From Terriglobales bacterium (GTDB taxonomy: Bacteria; Acidobacteriota; Terriglobia; Terriglobales; Acidobacteriaceae): a stretch of 51,874 bases of DNA. Within the stretch, counting starts at the first letter, position 1; each line of letters opens with the position of its first letter. The notes beneath the pieces are model-generated. The model did no database searches. It was not told the origin of the DNA and saw only the letters and a program-made list of their open reading frames with translations. This document shows, in pieces, positions 1-9,316 of this stretch. The stretch spans positions 1 through 51,874 of the forward strand of contig JAOAPE010000007.1 in NCBI GenBank assembly GCA_025462725.1, in the 5' to 3' direction. The translations under genes were made by a program, and so were the position numbers.

Positions 1-67
1 GGCTTCCTCACCAGCGCTACCCAGAGACCATCCTTCGGCCGATGTTGAGCGTCCGCGCGAACCCGTA

Positions 68-1309
68 GTGCTGTGGAACTTTGTTGGAAGACTCGCGGCG
101 ATGGCAGTCATTCCCACTTTGATCGCCCTCAGCATTGAAGTAGTCCCCAGCGGGATGGGTGGCGTTCGCGTCAGCCAGATATCGGGAACGCGTCCGGGAA
201 CGCTCTATCCGGGAGTGCACTTCGTAACTCCGCTCTTCGATTACGTCGCTCTGTACGATATCCGCGACCAGGTACTAACAACCTCCGCCAAGGACGCGGA
301 GCCCACTAAACAAGTTCAGAAGACTGAAGGGACGCAGAAACAGGAAGTATTCAATGTGCAAGCACGAGAAGGCCTTACCATCGGACTGGCAATCACGGTC
401 CGTTACAGGCTTGATCCTAAGCGGCTGGATTACATTCACAGCAATCTTCCGCTGCCGGTAGAGAAAGAGATCGTGCCACCGGTTGTGGCCAGCGTCTTCC
501 GGGAACTTGTCCCGAATTACACCGTCCGTGAAGTGTTCGCTGTCCGCCGAGAAGACCTCCGACGCACCGCGGCAGAGAAGATCACTGACAAGCTAGGACG
601 TGACGGCATTATCGTGAAAGAAGTCATGGTGCGCGACATCCAACTTCCCGCCGAATACGCCAAGGGCCTCGAAGGCTTGCTGTTGAAAGAGCAGGAGAAC
701 GAAGGCCTCAATTTTGAAACCGAAATCCGCCAGAAGCAGGTGCGCATCGCGGAACTTGAAGCAGAGGCAGCCAAGGCCCGCGAAGTGAAGCACGCCGAAG
801 GCGACGCGCAAGTCCGTGTGCTCCAGGCCAAGTCAGAAGCTGACGCTATGCAATACACGCTTCCGCTAAAGGAGAAGCAGATTCAACAGAGCAGACTCGA
901 AGCTGAAGCGCGCAAGGAAACCACGCTGAAGAATGCCGAAGCACAGGCGCAAGCAAAAGTCATCGACAGTAAAGCTGAGATGGAACGTCGCAACCTTTTA
1001 GCTGAAGCCGAAGCAAAGCGCATTCGCATCGTCGCCTCAGCGGACACGGAACGCATGCGCTCAGAAGCAACGCTGCTGAAAGAAAATCCGTTGCTGATCA
1101 ACAAGATCATCGCGGAGAGGCTCTCAGACAAGTTGCAGATCATGATGGTTCCGTCGAATGGCAAGTTCTTCTTCAATGACGTGCTCAAAGGTTCAACGCC
1201 TGCCAGCATGGCATCGCAAGCGGACGACGCCGAAAGCGAGGAAGGTGATGACTCCAACGCGCAAGCGCAGCAACAGAATAAGAACTTCAGAGGCGCAAGC
1301 AAGCGGTAG
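68..1309 (+). CDS. SPFH/prohibitin-family membrane protein (5' end uncertain)
   Basis: Membrane-anchored SPFH (band 7/prohibitin-like) protein of 413 residues from the first in-window start, a GTG. A hydrophobic N-terminal anchor (about residues 5-28, VPSG just after) leads into an SPFH domain (about 30-200) with the prohibitin-like signature RPGTLYPGVHFVTPL. A long Ala/Glu/Lys-rich coiled coil (about 200-330) follows, then a short polar tail rich in Asp, Glu and Gln. Family members oligomerise into ring scaffolds at the inner membrane and often partner with proteases; no partner gene is adjacent. The reading frame stays open upstream to base 2 and no ribosome-binding site precedes the GTG, so the true start may lie outside the window. 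Family call strong; cellular role unknown. Confidence 0.85.
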   Translation: MLWNFVGRLAAMAVIPTLIALSIEVVPSGMGGVRVSQISGTRPGTLYPGVHFVTPLFDYVALYDIRDQVLTTSAKDAEPTKQVQKTEGTQKQEVFNVQAREGLTIGLAITVRYRLDPKRLDYIHSNLPLPVEKEIVPPVVASVFRELVPNYTVREVFAVRREDLRRTAAEKITDKLGRDGIIVKEVMVRDIQLPAEYAKGLEGLLLKEQENEGLNFETEIRQKQVRIAELEAEAAKAREVKHAEGDAQVRVLQAKSEADAMQYTLPLKEKQIQQSRLEAEARKETTLKNAEAQAQAKVIDSKAEMERRNLLAEAEAKRIRIVASADTERMRSEATLLKENPLLINKIIAERLSDKLQIMMVPSNGKFFFNDVLKGSTPASMASQADDAESEEGDDSNAQAQQQNKNFRGASKR

Positions 1310-1328
1310 TTTTTCCCGGTGCCCCCAA

Positions 1329-1367
1329 CCGTGTGGCCGCATCCCCCGCCGGGGTGAGGCCACACGG
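1329..1367. repeat. Intergenic hairpin with perfect 10-bp arms
   Basis: Arms CCGTGTGGCC (1329-1338) and GGCCACACGG (1358-1367) are perfect reverse complements, and the loop holds a second C/G-run stem (CCCC...GGGG). No T-tract follows on the + strand, so it is not a classical terminator. It sits between the SPFH gene and the next cluster and may be a palindromic repeat or mRNA-stabilising structure. Confidence 0.5.
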
Positions 1368-1462
1368 TGCCGGTAACTGAGGCCGAAAAAATGAAGCACA
1401 CGACCCTACAGCACGGCTCCGAAGGCGATTCCCGCAAATGCTATACTTCGCCCTTCGCACAA

Positions 1463-2701
1463 ATGTCTGCTCCCTCCCGGATTCGGCTGCTTCCCTGCTG
1501 CTTCGCCTTCATCCTTCTTGCGCTGAACTCTTCCGCGCACGCTCAAGATACTTCTCCCAATCCATACGGAAAAGCCGCTGTGGAGTTCGTGGCTGAGATG
1601 ATGTCGCGCGCTGGTTCGCCTTCGCTGATCGCGTTAAAAGTCGAGAACAGGTCATCGATTACACCGGCCGAGATATCGCAGATCCATCAGGCACTCGATG
1701 CGCAGTTTCGAGCCGCGAACATCCGTATCGTGAAATCAGACCGCGCTCTGGCCGACGTCAACGTGACCGTCTCAGAAAATGCGCAAGGACTCCTATGGGT
1801 CGCCGAGATCAAACAAGGTGTCTCAATACATGTCGCTATGCAGCAAGTACAACGGCCCACTCCTCCGGTTGCAACCCATGTGCCAACATTAAGTATTCGG
1901 CAAACGCCAGTCTTCGTACAGGCTGATGGACAGCCCATCCTTGATTTCACAGTCACCGATGCAAAAATGTTGATCGTGCTGAACCCCGAGCAACTAACGA
2001 CCTACTCACCGGATGTAAAGAAATGGCGGGCGCGCGACACGCTCAAGATCAAACACTCCCGACCGTGGCCGCGCGACATCCGCGGACGCTTGATCGTGCG
2101 GCAATCGCAGCTTCAGGTTTTGCTGCCAGGAGTGCGCTGCGCCGGAACCTTCGACGCGAACAACAGCGTGACATCCTTCGACTGCACTGAGAGTGACGAC
2201 CCCTGGCCGCTTACGTGGGACGCTGCCTCTCCCATCAGTGCGTTTTACGCTTCCAACAAAAACAACTTCACCGGAGTTTTGAGCACATCCACTTCCGATC
2301 AAACCTTGCCTCCTTTTTATTCGGCATCATTTATCGGCGATCCGAGTGAGTCGTGGATCTTTGCCGGCGTGGATGGCCGCGCTCGCTTTTATTCCACGTT
2401 GAAGCAACAGCCTATTTTGCTTCCGGCACTCGGCAGTGATTTGGCAACTGTGAAGTCAGAATGCGGCGGCAGGTGGCAGGTGCTGGTGACTCGTCCGGGG
2501 GACAGGACACAACCGGATGCGGTACAAGCACTCGAAGTTTCAAATCGCGGAGCTGACCCGGTCAGCGCTCCTTTTGAATTCCCAGGGCCGGTGACGGCAC
2601 TCTGGCCCACGCCTGAACACAACACTGCGATTGCGGTCTCCCGAAATCTTGCGAACGGAAATTATGAAGCGTCTGCTCTTACTATTTCTTGCACTCAGTA
2701 G
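1463..2701 (+). CDS. Secreted protein of unknown function
   Basis: A 412-residue exported protein not assigned to a family. The ATG at 1463 gives a convincing signal peptide: basic MSAPSRIR, a hydrophobic core, and a likely cleavage after SAHA. The longer frame from 1367 would place 32 polar residues before it and is rejected. The mature part looks soluble and beta-rich with several Cys residues (VRCAG, FDCTE, SECGG, ISCTQ), suggesting a periplasmic or outer-face fold. Its last codons overlap the next gene by 38 bases, so the two are probably co-transcribed with the solute-binding protein, kinase and regulator that follow. A sensing or ligand-handling role is only inferred from that context. 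Confidence 0.75.
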   Translation: MSAPSRIRLLPCCFAFILLALNSSAHAQDTSPNPYGKAAVEFVAEMMSRAGSPSLIALKVENRSSITPAEISQIHQALDAQFRAANIRIVKSDRALADVNVTVSENAQGLLWVAEIKQGVSIHVAMQQVQRPTPPVATHVPTLSIRQTPVFVQADGQPILDFTVTDAKMLIVLNPEQLTTYSPDVKKWRARDTLKIKHSRPWPRDIRGRLIVRQSQLQVLLPGVRCAGTFDANNSVTSFDCTESDDPWPLTWDAASPISAFYASNKNNFTGVLSTSTSDQTLPPFYSASFIGDPSESWIFAGVDGRARFYSTLKQQPILLPALGSDLATVKSECGGRWQVLVTRPGDRTQPDAVQALEVSNRGADPVSAPFEFPGPVTALWPTPEHNTAIAVSRNLANGNYEASALTISCTQ

Positions 2702-4151
2702 CGCTTGCCTGTCGCCTCATGCGGCATTCGCGGGCACTCGTCCGCGATATGGGGGCAGTGCACATGTCCAAGTAAAAGAGACACTCACATCGCTGGACGT
2801 CATCGCCACAAGACCAAACACATTTCTGCGCCAGCAACTCGCGATGTTGTTGTTCGACCGCCTTACGCAACTTGATGAGCACGGCTTGCCGCAATCGTCG
2901 CTCGCAATCTCCTGGACCTCAGATTCTCAGCATCGCGTCTGGCAATTTCGGTTGCGTCCGGGAGTGATCTTCCACGATGGATCGCCACTCACCGCCGCGC
3001 TGATTGCGTCATGCATTACAACTGCAGAACCAGATTGGAAAGTCACCGCTCCCAGCAGCCAAACTGTCGTGATCGAGACTGACTCAGCGAGCCCGAATCT
3101 GCCAGCTATCGTTTCCGCCGCGCGCTTCTCGATCTACTCGCACGATTCCGATGCCGCACTCATCGGCACCGGCGCATTCAAGATTGGTGAATTCCTCACT
3201 AATCGCAGACTGCTGCTGAGCGCGAATGATGACTATTGGGGAGGACGTCCTTATCTAGACGCGCTCGATGTGCAGATGGGCAACTCGATCCGTGAACAAC
3301 TGATCGATCGCCGACTCGATCGTGATGACGTTGTCGAACTCTCACTCGATCAGGCACGAACCTTGGGCTGGACTCCCGCGGGTAGCGCGACACAACATCT
3401 TGCCGCGTCTGCTGCGTCCGACGTATATGCGATTTACTTTTTCAGGGCGGATCCCATTTCGGTCATCAGCCTGCACCCGACAACACCTGGGGATCGTGCC
3501 CGAATCCGCGAAGCACTTGCGCTTACGATCGACCGCATCGCGATTGCTTCAGTCCTACTTCAGCGACAAGGAGAGCCCGCGCTCGCCTTACTGCCGCAAT
3601 GGCTCACAGGATATGAATTCTTATTTCCTTCTACGGTCGATGTAGACCGCGCGCGCAAGCTGCGTCTCGAAGCCGCCAAGAATTCTGCGATCGCCATTCC
3701 GCTTGCCTATGATGCCGGAGACAATGTGGCTCGTGCCATTGCCGAGCGAGTTGCCGTCAACGCACGCGAGGCGAATATCACGGTACAGCCATTTGGCGAG
3801 AAGAACGTCTCCATCGACACAGCTTTTTCCACCAGCGCCCAAGCCGTGCTGGTGAAGCTGCCGACTCCATCACTCGACTCCGCTCTCGCGCTATTCGAAT
3901 TCGCGAAGGTTTTCGGTGTAACCCAGCAACAGGAGTCAACCGTTCTCGGCGCCACCACGCCGGAATCCCTTTACGCCGCTGAACGCGACCTCCTGCAAGA
4001 CTTCCGCATTATTCCCATCGCTCACGTCCCGGAGATATTCTGGTTGAACCCTCGTCTAAAGAATTGGGCCCAGCCGCGCGAAGGTGGATGGCGGATGCAA
4101 GATGTTTGGCTAGAGAACGATCGCCCCGCATCTTCCGGAAGTCAGCGATGA
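2664..4151 (+). CDS. Family 5 extracellular solute-binding protein (orphan)
   Basis: A 495-residue periplasmic binding protein of the oligopeptide/nickel ABC type (SBP_bac_5). Evidence is the signal peptide MKRLLLLFLALSSACLSPHA, the family start RPRYGG, and the block WQFRLRPGVIFHDGSPLT. The ATG at 2664 follows GGAA and begins a clean signal peptide; an upstream start at 2631 would add 11 non-signal residues. No permease or ATPase gene is adjacent. Instead the stop overlaps the histidine kinase start as ATGA (4148-4151). Known family members bind peptides, nickel or sugars for import; here, inference favours ligand presentation to the neighbouring kinase. The ligand is unknown. Many His, Asp and Glu positions would need modelling to choose between peptide and metal. 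Confidence 0.85.
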   Translation: MKRLLLLFLALSSACLSPHAAFAGTRPRYGGSAHVQVKETLTSLDVIATRPNTFLRQQLAMLLFDRLTQLDEHGLPQSSLAISWTSDSQHRVWQFRLRPGVIFHDGSPLTAALIASCITTAEPDWKVTAPSSQTVVIETDSASPNLPAIVSAARFSIYSHDSDAALIGTGAFKIGEFLTNRRLLLSANDDYWGGRPYLDALDVQMGNSIREQLIDRRLDRDDVVELSLDQARTLGWTPAGSATQHLAASAASDVYAIYFFRADPISVISLHPTTPGDRARIREALALTIDRIAIASVLLQRQGEPALALLPQWLTGYEFLFPSTVDVDRARKLRLEAAKNSAIAIPLAYDAGDNVARAIAERVAVNAREANITVQPFGEKNVSIDTAFSTSAQAVLVKLPTPSLDSALALFEFAKVFGVTQQQESTVLGATTPESLYAAERDLLQDFRIIPIAHVPEIFWLNPRLKNWAQPREGGWRMQDVWLENDRPASSGSQR

Positions 4152-6010
4152 ACTTCTCGTTCCGAAACAAATTGGTGTTGGTGATCACGTTGACCGTAGC
4201 TGTATCGGTGGCATCGGTCGCTTTCCTTGTTCAGGCGAATATCCGCAAATCGTTCGAGCGCCTTGAAGAAGAACGCACGAATGCCCTCGTGAACCAGTTC
4301 AGCTCGGAGTTTGATCGCCGTGGCCAGCAGATCGCGCAGAGTATTGACGCGGTCGCCAATTCTGAAGCGGCGTTGAAGATCGCCTTGAGCGCGGCGCAAG
4401 CGCAGCCGGATCTCTCTCCCTTTGTGAATGAAGCGCAATCGCTCAGTCCAACCAAAGAACTCGATCTGCTGGAAATTCTCGCGCAGGATGGAACCATCAT
4501 CTCCTCCGCGCATTGGCCGGCCCGCTTCGGTTACAAGGAAAGTTGGATCACGGAGCGCGGCATCATCGGGGGCAAACCATTTCTGAAGCGCGAGGAACTT
4601 CCCGAAGGAGAAACTCTCGCCATCGTTGCCGCCCGCGCGCTGAAGGTGCGAGATGCAACCATATATATAGTTGGCGGAGAGCGCCTCGACCGCAAGTTTC
4701 TGCAGTCCATCGTCGCGCCTTGTGGACTGCGTCCGCTCTTGTACCGTTACAACGATTCGGCGTTCTCGCCCGACAATTTCGTTTCCTTCTCAGAGCCGCT
4801 GAGTTCAGGCCTGATAAAACGTTCGTCGCCGCCCGAGCAACTCGCTCCGGCAAAGATTGCACCGTTGATTCAAAAGATCAGGGACACATATCACGCCGAC
4901 CCTTCAGCCAAAGTCACGCAAACGATCGAATGGACTGACGATCCCGAAGACGCCGAGACGATTCACGCGAGCGTGCTCGTCGGCCGCAACAACGAATTGC
5001 TCGGGGCGTTGTTAGTGGCCAGTCCGAGACGCGAGCCCATCCGCCTCGCCCGGCACATTCGCAATGTTGCACTCGGCGTGGGTGCCGGCGCGATTCTGCT
5101 GGGAATTTTGCTCAGTAGCTTGATCGCCGCCCGCGTTACCAAACCCATCGAAGACCTTGCGGCTGCAGCCAAAGAAGTTGCCGAAGGGCGTTGGGACACC
5201 GAGGTACGCGCCTCCTCCAATGACGAAATCGGCCAACTTGCCGAAGCTTTCAATCGCATGACGCACGAACTGATACTTCAGCGCGAGCAACTTGTGCAAA
5301 GCGAGCGCGTGGCTGCCTGGCGCGAATTAGCTCGCCGCCTCGCTCACGAACTCAAAAATCCTCTATTCCCTCTGCAGATCACAGTCGAGAATCTGTTGCG
5401 CGCACGGGAAAGCAGCCCCGAACAGTTCGACGAAGTCTTCGTTGAAAGCACCGCGACTTTGCTCGCGGAGTTAACAAACCTGAAAACCATCATCGGGCGC
5501 TTCAGCGATTTCTCTAAGATGCCCGCTCCACAGATCCAACCAGTGGACATAAACGCGATCCTGCGCGAGGTAGCGCAGCTTTTCCAAGCCCAGTTCACTC
5601 GCGCAGGAGGGCCGCAGATAAAGAGTTCCATGGAGCTCGCTCGCGATCTTCAGTTGGTTCCTGCGGATCCAGTTCTTATTCGCCGCGTTATCGAGAACCT
5701 TGTCCTGAATGCGCTCGACGCCATGCCGAACGGAGGTACTTTGACTTTCCGAACCTTCGCGGAAACGGAAGACCGGATTGCGCTTGAGATTTCCGACACC
5801 GGCGCTGGACTCACTCCCGAAGAGTGCGACAGGCTTTTCACGCCGTACTACACTACAAAGCAGTTCGGCACCGGTTTAGGACTCGCCATCGTGCAATCGA
5901 TCGTGAGTGATCATGGCGGCAGAATCTCAGTGAAGAGCCAGAAGAATATTGGAACAGCTTTTCGCGTAGAGCTTGCGATGCAAGCTCGAACAGCTTCGGC
6001 GCAAGCATAA
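4148..6010 (+). CDS. Sensor histidine kinase, NtrY-like
   Basis: A 620-residue membrane sensor kinase. The ATG at 4148 overlaps the upstream stop (ATGA), implying translational coupling. Transmembrane helix 1 (about residues 9-27) precedes a 280-residue periplasmic sensor region, then helix 2 (about 312-333), a HAMP domain (about 334-390, RVTKPIEDLAAAAKEVAEG), and the H-box RRLAHELKNPLFPLQ. The ATP-binding part has the N-box NLVLNALDAMPNGG, D-box DTGAGL and G-box GTGLGLAIV. Order and H-box resemble NtrY-type kinases, though no PAS domain is obvious. It ends four bases before the response regulator, so the pair is a cognate two-component system. Full length, nothing missing. Confidence 0.93.
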   Translation: MNFSFRNKLVLVITLTVAVSVASVAFLVQANIRKSFERLEEERTNALVNQFSSEFDRRGQQIAQSIDAVANSEAALKIALSAAQAQPDLSPFVNEAQSLSPTKELDLLEILAQDGTIISSAHWPARFGYKESWITERGIIGGKPFLKREELPEGETLAIVAARALKVRDATIYIVGGERLDRKFLQSIVAPCGLRPLLYRYNDSAFSPDNFVSFSEPLSSGLIKRSSPPEQLAPAKIAPLIQKIRDTYHADPSAKVTQTIEWTDDPEDAETIHASVLVGRNNELLGALLVASPRREPIRLARHIRNVALGVGAGAILLGILLSSLIAARVTKPIEDLAAAAKEVAEGRWDTEVRASSNDEIGQLAEAFNRMTHELILQREQLVQSERVAAWRELARRLAHELKNPLFPLQITVENLLRARESSPEQFDEVFVESTATLLAELTNLKTIIGRFSDFSKMPAPQIQPVDINAILREVAQLFQAQFTRAGGPQIKSSMELARDLQLVPADPVLIRRVIENLVLNALDAMPNGGTLTFRTFAETEDRIALEISDTGAGLTPEECDRLFTPYYTTKQFGTGLGLAIVQSIVSDHGGRISVKSQKNIGTAFRVELAMQARTASAQA

Positions 6011-6014
6011 GAAC

Positions 6015-7412
6015 ATGGCCGTTAATACACATCGCGCGCAACTGCTCATCGTCGACGACGACGCCAACACGCTCGCATCACTTGCCCGCGCGTTCCGCCT
6101 CGCGGGACACGAAGCCACTGTCTGCGACAATCCCAATCGCGCCCTCGAGATCCTCAAAGCCGAGAAGTTCGACCTCATCTTTTCTGACGTGGTGATGCCG
6201 GGCAAAGACGGACTCTCGCTGCTTGCCGACATCAAAGCTGCAGGCATCGAGACTCCCGTAGTCATGATGTCCGGTCAAGCTCATATCGAAATGGCGGTGC
6301 GCGCCACGCGTCTTGGCGCGATCGACTTCCTCGAGAAGCCCATTTCCACAGACAAGTTATTGCTTACAGTCCAGAACGCAGTGCGCATTTCGCGTCTGGA
6401 AGACGAAAATCAGAACCTGCGCAAGAAATTGGGCGACACGGAAATAGTTTTTCAGGGCGAGACCATGCGCCAACTCATGGGCCAGGTAGAACGCGTTGCC
6501 GCCAGCGAGTCACGGGTATGCATTCTTGGTGAGACTGGCACCGGAAAAGAATTGATCGCCCGCACTCTGCACCACAGCAGCGCGCGCGGAAAAAATGACG
6601 GACCGTTCATTACGTTGAACTGCGCTGCCGTTCCTGCTGAACTGATCGAATCAGAATTGTTCGGACACGAAAAAGGTTCTTTCACCGGGGCGGGCGCGCG
6701 CCATATCGGAAAAGTAGAACAAGCGCACAACGGCACCTTATTTCTTGATGAGATCGGCGACATGCCGCTCAACATGCAGGCTAAACTCTTGCGCGTTCTC
6801 GAACAGAGCGAGATCGAACGCATCGGCGGCGACAAGCCCGTGAAAGTTAACGTCCGCGTGATCGTGGCCACGCATCAGAACCTCGAATCGCAAGTACAAC
6901 AAGGGACATTCCGGCGCGATCTGTTTCACCGCATCTACGTCTTCCCTGTCATGCTGCCTGCATTGCGAGAACGACAGGAAGACATCCCCGCGCTGGTCGA
7001 ACACTTCGCGCGCCAGATCGCGAACCAGAATGGATGGCGCACTGCAACATTCACTCCGGAAGCCATCGAAGCACTCTGCAACCATTCATGGCCGGGAAAC
7101 ATTCGCGAGCTGAGAAACGTCGTTGAGCGTTTGCTCTTGTTCTCGACAGATGAGCGCGTTGAGCTCTCCACGATCAGCAAGGCTTTACCTCAAGCAACCT
7201 ACGCCGCAACTGATGCACACAGCCTGACTCCCCAAACCGGACCGCTCTCGTCGCGAGTAGAGCAATTCGAGCGCGAGACGATTCTGGCAGAGATCAAGCG
7301 ACAGCAGAACCACATCACCAACACCGCCAAAGCATTAGGGATGGAGCGTAGCCATCTATACAAGAAGTGTCAGCAGTTGGGCATTGACCTGAGGGAAGCG
7401 CGCAAGAGCTAG
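6015..7412 (+). CDS. Sigma-54-dependent response regulator, NtrC family
   Basis: A 465-residue activator of sigma-54 promoters. An N-terminal receiver (about 8-125) has the acidic pocket VDDD and phosphoacceptor Asp in DLIFSDVVMPG, with the KP motif in LEKPIS. The AAA+ domain (about 150-385) has Walker A GETGTGKE, the sigma-54 contact loop ESELFGHEKGSFTGA (GSFTGA instead of GAFTGA) and Walker B GTLFLDEIG. A Fis-type helix-turn-helix ends the protein (NTAKALGMERSHLYKKCQQL). The start at 6015 begins right at the receiver; the longer frame from 5973 is rejected because it overlaps the kinase. Partner of the upstream kinase. Targets unknown. It overlaps the convergent TonB-like gene by four bases. 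Confidence 0.95.
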   Translation: MAVNTHRAQLLIVDDDANTLASLARAFRLAGHEATVCDNPNRALEILKAEKFDLIFSDVVMPGKDGLSLLADIKAAGIETPVVMMSGQAHIEMAVRATRLGAIDFLEKPISTDKLLLTVQNAVRISRLEDENQNLRKKLGDTEIVFQGETMRQLMGQVERVAASESRVCILGETGTGKELIARTLHHSSARGKNDGPFITLNCAAVPAELIESELFGHEKGSFTGAGARHIGKVEQAHNGTLFLDEIGDMPLNMQAKLLRVLEQSEIERIGGDKPVKVNVRVIVATHQNLESQVQQGTFRRDLFHRIYVFPVMLPALRERQEDIPALVEHFARQIANQNGWRTATFTPEAIEALCNHSWPGNIRELRNVVERLLLFSTDERVELSTISKALPQATYAATDAHSLTPQTGPLSSRVEQFERETILAEIKRQQNHITNTAKALGMERSHLYKKCQQLGIDLREARKS

Positions 7413-9316
7413 CGCGTATCGATATCAAATCCCAGTATCGCATCTACCGCGATCGCTTCATCACCGCGCAACACGGGACGAAAACGCCAATCGTGAAGAG
7501 CGGAAATGATTTTCCTTGTCATGTCAGAGGCGGCAGACTCCAGGACTTTCATATTCCGTAAAACGCCGTCCGAGCCGATCACACAAGAGACGACCATCCG
7601 CGAATTGTGCACGTCATCCGGCAGTTCTGATTCCATGGGTTCCGGCGCGGTCAAGTCTGCATCGAATTTTTGCGCACCTGTTGCCCGCTCCGCAAATTCG
7701 AGCACTGCCGTCCCCAACCGCGTCTGTATATATATTGTGTAAACTTTCCCGCCTTTGAGCGCGCCGTAGCGGTTCAGTGCTCCACCTGATCTCTCGGAGC
7801 CAACCACGGTTATCGCTGGCGGATGTCTCGGCCCTAGGACCTTCGAGCGAGACGTGTTCAGCGGAACATTCGATCCCCCGAAGCTCGGCAGCGTAACGCC
7901 TCCTCCAGTGACCGTGATTCCTGAGACTACCGCTGGTTCTCCTGCGCCAGTCCCTGTGCCTCCGGGGCCGGGTTTGCCCGACGTCCCATTCTTCGCGTTG
8001 ATATCGGCACCCGCTCCCGCGCCTGCCTCAACACTTCCGCTTTCGATGCCTGTGGCGCCACTTCCGCTCTCTGGACCTTTCGCTGTTCCACTTCCGCCAC
8101 CGCTCCCGCCGGACCCTTTGTCGCTGTGCCCTTTCGGGGAGAGTGCGATCGTCCCACCCTCGTTCGCACTCGGCACACCAACATTGTTTCCAGGATTTCC
8201 GCTGATGACGATCGCCTGTATTTTCTGATCGCCTTGTCCGATTCCCCCGCCTATGCCCGCCGATGCAGTCTCGTGTGAAACCGCAGGTTGCGGAGCGCTG
8301 ACCGCTGAAGGTGCAAGCCCCGCATAACCGGCAACCTGCGGAACCGCACTCCCGTTTCGCGCGAGTTGCATTGTAGCCGGGGCGGGTTGCACTGCGTCAG
8401 ATTGAGGTAAGGGATCACGGCGATGCTCAGCTGCTTTCGCAATCTCCTCGATTGAAGGCGCAGGCTGGATCACATCCGACTGCGGCAACAAATTGCGATT
8501 GCGATTGTTGCTCTTTGCAATTTCCTGCGTTGAGGGTGCTGGCTGAACGACTGCACTTGCCATTTCAGGCTTGGCTGCTCTTGTTGGAAGCCGCAGTTTC
8601 GCGACTTCCGGTGGCGGCGGCACGACTTCAGCGTTCGGCAAAACGATTTTCGAAGACCGCAAATCTTGCCGCTCAACTCTTTCAAGCACCGGCTGCACCA
8701 CTGCGGAACTCATTGACTGCATCCGGAGTTTCGACAATTGCATTGCAGGTGGGGTCGCTGCCGGTTGAACCACTTCGTATGAATTCCTCGCGAGTTGCGG
8801 ATCAGCTTTGAGCTGCTTGCGTATCGCCTCCGCCGGAGGCACCGGAGCCGCCGCGCTCGACATGGCAATCAGGTTTGCAAGCTGTGATCTCTTCTCCAAA
8901 TGGAGCTTAGGGGCGTCTAGGATTTTTTCTTCTGCTGCCTTGCCACGCGAAACGCGGATTACCTGCCGCGGATTAAATCCCTGTTTGCCTCCTGAACCTC
9001 CGCTCTCGCCGGCTTCCGCGCCCGCCGCATCTTTTATTTTTGGCAAGTACGGGCCGGGGCGATACGTAAGGTGTGTGGCGGTACTGACTTCCACCAGTGT
9101 CACCTTAGGACGGATAGCAGTTGGCAATATCAAGAGACCTGCGAGGCAAAGGGCATGCAACAACAGTGAAGAAGAAAGGCTTTCAACGCTGGTCCCTGTG
9201 CCGCCACATTCTGACTCAAGTCTCGGTCCTGAACGTTTCAGCGCGGCGGAAAGCGCCGCCACAAAGCCGGACCATGGTCTTTCCCATTCCGGTAGAAGTC
9301 TTGGCCCGCGGTTCAT
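7409..9316 (-). CDS. TonB C-terminal domain protein with repeat-rich spacer
   Basis: A 635-residue energy-transducer-like protein. A single membrane segment (about residues 48-65) follows a cytoplasmic N-terminus. A long Pro/Ala/Gly-rich spacer contains at least five imperfect copies of a V(V/I)QPAP...(E)IAK-type unit (about 180-330), and then a Gly/Ser-rich stretch (about 350-460). The end is a TonB-type domain, recognisable from SALHDWRFRPVLRGDEAIAV. TonB proteins couple the inner-membrane proton-motive force to outer-membrane receptors; no exbB or exbD is present here. The ATGA overlap with the upstream DUF192 gene puts it at the distal end of the pilus locus, so a structural, periplasm-spanning role with the Tad apparatus is possible but inferred. 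Much longer than classical TonB (about 240 residues). Confidence 0.8.
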   Translation of the reverse strand: MNRGPRLLPEWERPWSGFVAALSAALKRSGPRLESECGGTGTSVESLSSSLLLHALCLAGLLILPTAIRPKVTLVEVSTATHLTYRPGPYLPKIKDAAGAEAGESGGSGGKQGFNPRQVIRVSRGKAAEEKILDAPKLHLEKRSQLANLIAMSSAAAPVPPAEAIRKQLKADPQLARNSYEVVQPAATPPAMQLSKLRMQSMSSAVVQPVLERVERQDLRSSKIVLPNAEVVPPPPEVAKLRLPTRAAKPEMASAVVQPAPSTQEIAKSNNRNRNLLPQSDVIQPAPSIEEIAKAAEHRRDPLPQSDAVQPAPATMQLARNGSAVPQVAGYAGLAPSAVSAPQPAVSHETASAGIGGGIGQGDQKIQAIVISGNPGNNVGVPSANEGGTIALSPKGHSDKGSGGSGGGSGTAKGPESGSGATGIESGSVEAGAGAGADINAKNGTSGKPGPGGTGTGAGEPAVVSGITVTGGGVTLPSFGGSNVPLNTSRSKVLGPRHPPAITVVGSERSGGALNRYGALKGGKVYTIYIQTRLGTAVLEFAERATGAQKFDADLTAPEPMESELPDDVHNSRMVVSCVIGSDGVLRNMKVLESAASDMTRKIISALHDWRFRPVLRGDEAIAVDAILGFDIDTR

